Positions 58,211 through 64,000 of a DNA stretch of 64,000 bases are shown here, in pieces. This DNA is from Climacteris rufus. Its lineage: Eukaryota > Chordata > Aves > Passeriformes > Climacteridae. Below the pieces are notes generated by a model. The model did no database searches. It worked only from the letters and a program-made list of their open reading frames with translations, and had not been told where the DNA came from. Every line of letters starts with the position of its first letter. The stretch's first letter is position 1. The stretch lies in contig VZRZ01001925.1 in NCBI GenBank assembly GCA_013398175.1, forward strand, positions 1,369,118-1,433,117, written 5' to 3'. The position numbers and the translations under genes are program-made.

Positions 58211-61009
58211 GGGCATCCTCGCTGGGATGGATTCTTTGAGCTGTGGTGAGGGTCAACACAGGCACACAAGGAATAGGCTGCCCAAGTCACTAGGAGAGTT
58301 GGAGGCTGGGTCTTTTTCTCCATTAGCCCCATCAGGAACTTACTGATTAAGATCCCAGCCCACCCAGTTAGTCATTTTGGATAAACAAAGGGATGGCCAA
58401 GCTTTTAGACCAATTCCTACTGGAGCTGGCATGCATTCCTCCACTCCCAGATGGAGGTACCAAGCACATGAGGAAGCAGTAAAATGCATGATGCAGGCAG
58501 CAGGGTGAGGTTTTCTGTCCCTTCAGGCAACCAACAGCTGCCAGTTGATGTGGTTCCTCATTAAACCTCTCATTAACACACCAGATCTGGGCACTGCTCT
58601 CACTCCTGCTCACACTGGGGCTGTAGCAGCCCCTGGTCCTGCTCTAGTGAGACCATCCTTCTCTGCACACCTGGACAGCAATTTTTAACCTTTTTTAACT
58701 TACCCATCATCATTTTTCCCAGCAGATGGAGGTGCAAATTGAAGCTCCTGCCAGTGGTTCTACTTTGCTGTAGCTCTCAGCATGCTCAGGTCAGAGAAGG
58801 AGCTCTAAACCGAAGCCCTGGAGCCGTGGTGATGGTTTGCTGTGACAGGGATGCTGGATGTCACCACAATAACACCACATCGGCACACACAGCCAAAATC
58901 TGGCCAAGGATGGCCAGGCAGCTGCAGCAAAGAAACCCCAGCATGGTGAGATGTGCTTATTGCAAACCCATCCTCTGAGCAGCTGCCAGCAGTCCAGCTC
59001 CTCACTGATGCACAGGAGAAAAGGATTATATTTCTTTGCCCCATTGCAAGGCTGAGGATTAATCCAAACTCTGATATAAGCTACCAAAAAAAAGTAAATT
59101 GGCTTTTAGAGGGGAGGAAGGGGTGAGGCCAAGGATAGATCTTCTCACTGCACCTGCTTTGGGTGTCTGGCCATGGGCATAAGCACCCCAGAGTGAACTC
59201 TTGTGTTTGATACACTGGTAATGGTTCCAGAGGTAATGAACACATCTCTGCCAGGACACAGGTTCCTACATATTTGATAGTGATGCTGCAACATTGCTTA
59301 TTCTCCATTTCCCCTCTCTCCTATTTGAATAACTTTCCCTTGCACAGCTGCAGAAAGAAACCTTAGAAATTTTTTGTGCCTTGGAAATCTCCAGACGCTG
59401 TGTGTCAAGAGGCAGGACAGAAATGTGTTTGAGCTCACACCCAGCAAAGCCACCAACACCATGGTTATGTCAGTGGGGTATTTACATTCATCTGCATAAT
59501 GCTGAGCTTGGGGAAGTGCTGTTACCCCACAAGCAGAGCAGCAGCCAGCTGGAAGCCCCCAAAACCCAGGTACTGCAGCGGGGATGGCCTGGGAGGGGCA
59601 TGAGCAAGGCCAAAACACCTCCCTGTGCCTCCACTGCAGGGTCACACGTCTGTGAAAAGCACTGTGGTGGCTGCTGAGGCTGCAGAGCTGATGCTGGGAG
59701 GGTTTTCACAGGCTCAGGCAGCTTTGTGAAAGAGGCAGGAGGGAAGGGTGCTGGGGTGGGAGAAGGATCTGAAACTTTGACATGATGGCTGGTGCCACTT
59801 TCACTGCAGGCAGCTCTTTCACTTGGCATTCAAGCCCAGAAATTGTCTTTGCTGAGCTTTTCTGCCTCAAATCAAACTGCATCCAGGCTCACAACACAAA
59901 CAAGGCATTTCCCAGCCCTCCAGGTAGATGCAGGGATCCCCCAAACTCACCTGTGTGCACTCAGCCTGACAAGAGCCAACACAGCACTAGGAGGGGAACA
60001 TCAGCTTGTTCTTCAGATAATCAGAGGCACCAACATGCACCTTCCAGCAGCACCAGCTGTACTACTTGGGGCCACTACAGGTAATGGTTTGATTAAGAAT
60101 TTATATATGTGTTTCTACATTGTTTCTGTTGCTGCTGGCAGCAGCTGCCCTCAGCTGAGAGCTGAAACCTCACAGCAGAGAGAATCCAGGGTTTAGCTAA
60201 AGCTAAACTCACTTTTGTTGGAAATCCCTTTAGGACAAAGCCTCTGGATTGTCTTTCCAAGGGGAAGTGAGGCCCGTGGCATAGGCTATGGGAACACCTT
60301 CATCTCCCACATTGGTGTGGGGACAGCAAAGTCTCTCACTGGGGACCTGAGTGTCCCATGTGGGCAGCAAGGGTAGGATGTCCATCTCCAAGGGTTATTG
60401 GGGATCCAGAGGCCAAAGCCTCCCTGTCTCACTCCTGAGACAGGGGAAAACCTGGCCCTAACCTGTGTCTGGATACAACAAGGATGCAATTGGATAAATC
60501 AAGAAGCCAAACGGGAGGTTTGACAGTGCACTTTGTCTTGCCAACATGAAAAATTAAAAAAAAAAAAGCCAACAAACCGAGACATGTAAAAGAAAATTCG
60601 ATACTTTTTTTCTAATGAACGCTGGTGGGGTTGCTCTTTTTTGGTACTTTGGGCATTTACATATAAATTGCTCTGTAATGGCTCTGCCCTCCTTCTCTTC
60701 GGTGTGTTGTTAATGAGCTGTACAAAAGGTCAGGGCCTGAGCAAACGCTGCTTCTGGCAGTGGTGTGGTCCTGTCCTCCTTTCCCTCCAGCACTCCTCGC
60801 TGGCCACCCAGGTCACCAGGCACCCGAAAAAGAGAGCAGTCACCTCAAGAATGCAAGAGGAGCCCTGTCCCAGCAGCGATGCATTTTGCATCCCATTCCC
60901 AGGGAGGTTTTGTCCATCGTGTAGATGTGGCACAGCTGGCAAAGGCTCTGGGGCTCTGCTGCCACGAGTGACAGGGCCATCAATTCAGATTCTCACAAGC
61001 CTCTTCCAG

Positions 61010-61385
61010 CCCAGTGTGCTCATGGGTGCCAGCCTGACGAACACTGCAGAGACCAGTGTCACCCTGAACGAGGGTGTTTGTCCCGAGACATCTTGGGGCA
61101 CCCTGAGCCAAAAGGGAAAGAGCTGCCAGCCAGGCTCCAGTCCCTTGTGGGACAGCCAGGGGAGGCTGCCGAGGTGAGGACAGGCTGCTCACCTGGCAGG
61201 AGGGCTGGGGGGACTCCAGGTGCCTCCCAGGGCAGCCTTGGCCCCAGGGGTTCCCAAAGGCAGGAGGAGCCACCCCCCAAGCCGGGCAGGCCAGAGGCAG
61301 CTCCATGTGCCCGACACCGAGCATGGCAGAGCTGACCCAGTTCCTGCCTTCTCCCCAGGATGCACCTGTCTCTGGGGATGGATAA
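61010..61385 (+). other. Candidate pair of terminal exons, unproven
   Basis: A good acceptor (CTCTTCCAG, ends 61009) opens a 164-base segment that stays open in frame to a strong donor GCCGAG|GTGAGG at 61174. In the frame with codons starting at 61012 the peptide has five cysteines with regular C-x3-C-x5-C-x3-C-x5-C spacing (two 10-residue repeats). It then runs SLVGQPGEAAE to the donor at phase 0. A second strong acceptor (TTCCTGCCTTCTCCCCAG, ends 61358) would join in phase to DAPVSGDG and a TAA stop at 61383-61385. The combination looks like the last two exons of a small gene, but no family is recognised and chance remains the likelier explanation. An alternative frame from 61360 stays open for 105 codons. 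Confidence 0.15.
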
Positions 61386-61737
61386 GGCTCCCTTTGATCA
61401 CAGGGGACTTGTGCTCCAGTCAGCTTTTGTCCACACAGAACAGCAGGCACAGGAGGGGCCACACCAGGATGGGCTGGAGAGAAACGCCATTGTGGGCAAC
61501 AGGCGCTCCAGTGACAGAGCCAGACAGCCCCTGGCACTGCCCAAATTGCCCCCAGCGATGAGGAAAAAGGAAATGGAAGGGAGAAACAGAAAGAGCAGCT
61601 TCATCCTGGAGTGTGAGCTAGGGGGTGGCTGCATCTGCTGGAGTAAGGCCTCCTATTTCACCAGTGGTATCTCATGAAGATGAGCTGGTCCCTGCACCAC
61701 GTGGACAGTGCCACGGGTACGCAGCTTTTACATCTCT

Positions 61738-62046
61738 TCAGGGGTGGTCACTCAGCACCTGCCTGGGCAGCCTGTTCCTGACAACCCTTTTGGTGAAGAG
61801 ATTTTAGCTAATATCCAGTCTGTCTCCTTTGACACAGCTTGAGGCCATTTCCCTCATCCTATTGCTTGTTACCTGAGAGCAGAGCCTGACCCCCAGCTGC
61901 CTCCACTCCTGTCAGGGAGTTGAAGAGAACAGTGAGGTTCCTCCTGAGCCTCCTTTTCTCCAGTCTGAGCCCCCCCAAATTCCCTCAGTCACTCCTTACA
62001 TGACTTGTGCTCTATAACCTTCCCCAGTTCAGTTGCTTTTCTTTGA
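61738..62046 (-). mobile_element. CR1 LINE fragment, internal part, 3' end missing
   Basis: The plus strand reads CAGGGGTGGTCACTCAGCACCTGCCTGGGCAGCCTGTTCC, 'TGACAACCCTTTTGGTGAAGAGATTTTAGCTAATATCCAGTCTG', 'CAGCTTGAGGCCATTTCCCTCATCCTATTGCTTGTTACCTG', 'GAACAGTGAGGTTCCTCCTGAGCCTCCTTTTCTCCAGTCTGAGC', and 'CCTCAGTCACTCCTTACATGACTTGTGCTC'. This is the complement of the 3' untranslated/C-terminal region of CR1, further 5' than most copies here, in minus orientation. The expected 3' end toward lower coordinates (GGTTGGA...ATTCTATG) is absent, so this copy has lost its 3' end. Confidence 0.93.
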
Positions 62047-63756
62047 ACAAAATTTTAGTTATCTTTAACCTTCTTTTATCTTATACCCAACACGTCCATG
62101 AAATAAGTCAACCAGAAGGATGGTTTAAAAGTCTGGAAAAAAATAATTGCTGCAGTATTTAAACCAAGTGGCACCAATGATCTCAGACACAGCACTTCAT
62201 GTAGTGCTTTGGTAACTCCACTGTGAGAACTTAGGAGCTTAAAAAAACTGTACAAACACGTAGCAAAAAGAAGATAACTTGTGAGAGATACCTGCTCCTT
62301 CTTCCTTGCAAATAAACTGGAGATGCCAGAAGCAGAAGTTCCCCCGTGGATCTGAAGGCACTAAGGAGCAACAAAGGGACAGTGGAGGTCAGGTCCCAAG
62401 AGCCACCTTGGGATGGAGTTGTGACTCTGGGGTTGCCCTGGTCCCTACAGGGCTGCCCAGGCACAGAGCTGAGCACCCCAAAAGCAATGGCTGGCAGGAT
62501 GATCTGTAAAGAGCAAATTGCTATTGTGTGAAGCAAAGAAATGCTACATCAATTACCACCAATTTAGTATAATTTAAAGGACAACCTTGTCCAAGGGGAC
62601 AATTAAGCACTTCTCAGAACAAAAAGGGAGGTAAACAGCCTGAACAATAGCTTTCTAAAGCCAGAGAGAGTGTGAAATCCCTCTTTTTATTAGTAGTATC
62701 ACAGTACTGCAATTAAAATAGTTGCCTGGAGGGAGGAAGGAAAAGGAAGTTTTAATCCAGCCTGTTGGATGATCCCACTGCAGCGCTGGCAGGACATGGC
62801 TCCACTGCAAACCCTGACCCTCAGAAATGCACTGGGGGACACAAGTCATGGTGATTTCCATGGTGACCACAGGCAACCTGGGCAAGGTGGCTACAGAAAA
62901 CCCCAGGAAAAGCAGCCTGTGATGGCCGTGGGTACCTCAGCCCTTCCTGACAGGCAGCCAGGACCAGCTAGGGACCATGAGTATGAACCAGAGCATGAAC
63001 AAAGGAGTGCTTTGGATGGCTGAGGACCTGATAGTCACAGTCACATGAGAGAAGCTCATGTCTCACACATTACCAGCCTCTGGAGCCCTCCCATTTGAGA
63101 TGATTAGCAGAAAGCTCATTTCAGGGCTTCTCCCTCCCTCACCCTCTCCTGTCATCCTCACGGGAAGCAAACCCTGTTTGCCATAATTGATGGACACAAT
63201 CCACTGCAATTAGTATTTCAGCAGCAGGTAGTTAACCCCCAGGGCAGAGCTGGTTGTGTCTATTTGGCTTGCTCTGCCTGGCTGTGAATTTAGAGCAAGC
63301 TCTTCAGATTCCTGTTTGCTTCCTGACCATCCGAGCAGGCAGCCCTTTGCTCCTCTGTCCAAAAAAGTTCCTGCTCAGGGCAGCAACACACTCCCTCAAT
63401 CCCCTTTGGATGCAGAACCCATCCCAGAAAACGCCCTGGGCCATGACAGCTTCCTGCTCCAGTAACAAGGCTGAGGTCCTTTCCCTGCCAGAGTGAATGC
63501 AGACACTAATGCAAAACACCCTAATGACCCCAGAACCCAGGCTGATATTTATATAAAAAGGGATTTGTTTATCCTCTAAGTTCCCAATAATCTGCATTTA
63601 TTTTAATTGGCACTTATGGCAAGAGCATTTACAGACAGCAGCTGGGAAGGTGTAATTATGTTACTGTCTGAGGCACGTGCACAGCCTACGGGGATTCTGC
63701 TCACAGGATAAAAAGGGAAACAAAAACAAAACCAAAGAAAAAGGACACACATAAAG
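62047..63756. other. Unique non-coding DNA, no gene recognised
   Basis: No exon, RNA gene or transposon is seen. Frames up to about 100 codons overlap on both strands. Composition is ordinary. Confidence 0.55.
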
Positions 63757-63921
63757 CCATGGAATGGGTTGCCCAGAGAGGTTGTGGACTCCTCATCCTT
63801 GGAAGTGTTCAAGGCCCTGAGCAACCTGGTCTGGTGGAAGGGATCCCTGCCTGCAGCAAGGGGTTGGAACGAGATTATTTTTAAGATCCTTTCTAACCCA
63901 AACTATTTGGTCATTTTGTGA
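63757..63921 (+). mobile_element. CR1 LINE fragment, 3' end
   Basis: In sense: CATGGAATGGGTTGCCCAGAGAGGTTGTGGACTCCTCATCC, 'TTGGAAGTGTTCAAGGCCCTGAGCAACCTGGTCTGGTGGAAGGGATCCC', 'TGCAGCAAGGGGTTGGAACGAGATTATTTTTAAGATCC', and the tail 'TTTCTAACCCAAACTATTTGGTCATTTTGTGA'. Compared with the family, the stretch after GGCC lacks the GGTTGGATGGGG block, a small deletion. The 3' end is present but mutated. Confidence 0.94.
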
Positions 63922-64000
63922 CTTCTGGTGATCTGGACCAGACCCAGGCCAGCATGGAGGGCTTTGCACTTCACACAGACAGCACAGCCACTGCTGGAAA

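Larger units (their letters stand above)
55946..61737. other. Unique non-coding DNA with the best exon-like candidates
   Basis: No gene is identified. Within it, 57663-57759 and 61010-61385 combine splice-like signals and open frames (see separate entries). An AT-rich, GATA/E-box-containing stretch lies at 58010-58210 and a 12-A run at about 60556-60567. The part from about 60750 to 61680 is GC-richer than its surroundings but not CpG-rich enough to call an island. Confidence 0.45.

Noticed and set aside
60750..61680. GC-rich stretch as a CpG island promoter
   Set aside because: GC is raised but CpG dinucleotides remain sparse by eye; no initiation context seen.

Overview
This 64 kb window is animal nuclear DNA, almost certainly from a bird and probably a songbird. 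The evidence is its interspersed repeats: fifteen fragments of the CR1 LINE family with the avian-type 3' end (a 'CCTTCCAACCCAAACCATTCTGTGATTCTATG'-like tail, spelled slightly differently in each copy), an old avian ERVL-type LTR, a young CpG-rich LTR, and a diverged CR1-type reverse-transcriptase fragment. Recognisable repeats cover only a few kilobases, as expected for a compact avian genome. Nothing looks bacterial, plasmid-borne or viral in organisation: there are no operons, ribosome binding sites, rRNA, tRNA or CRISPR array.

I could not identify a single convincing protein-coding gene. Open frames are short, overlap on both strands, are rich in Cys/Trp/Ser/Pro as translated non-coding DNA usually is, and show no family I recognise. 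The longest (258 codons, 49277-50053, minus) has no recognisable domain. The window therefore looks intergenic, or lies inside large introns. A few spots combine strong splice-like signals with an open frame (57663-57759 and 61010-61385 are the best). They are reported as candidates, not as genes.

Layout. 1-5161: unique sequence with a CNE-like AT-rich block near 560-960. 5162-16863: three CR1 fragments separated by unique DNA that carries an AT palindrome cluster (5843-5870) and a STAT-like/steroid-receptor-like inverted-repeat cluster (8352-8386). 16864-22424: an internally deleted CR1 (20591-20910), immediately followed by a probable solo LTR (20916-21229, minus) flanked by a short target duplication, then another CR1 tail. 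22425-29102: AT-rich unique DNA, one CR1 tail, the reverse-transcriptase relic (about 27740-28050) and a second CR1 subfamily (28802-29102). 29103-46439: mostly unique DNA with short local duplications, an AT-rich hairpin, a G-run and three CR1 pieces. 46440-46960: decayed ERVL LTR. 46961-64000: more GC-rich unique DNA, with CR1 copies at 55776, 61738 and 63757.

No coordinated genetic system is visible. What can be read is the transposon history of the locus and a scatter of candidate regulatory DNA that would need cross-species alignment to confirm.
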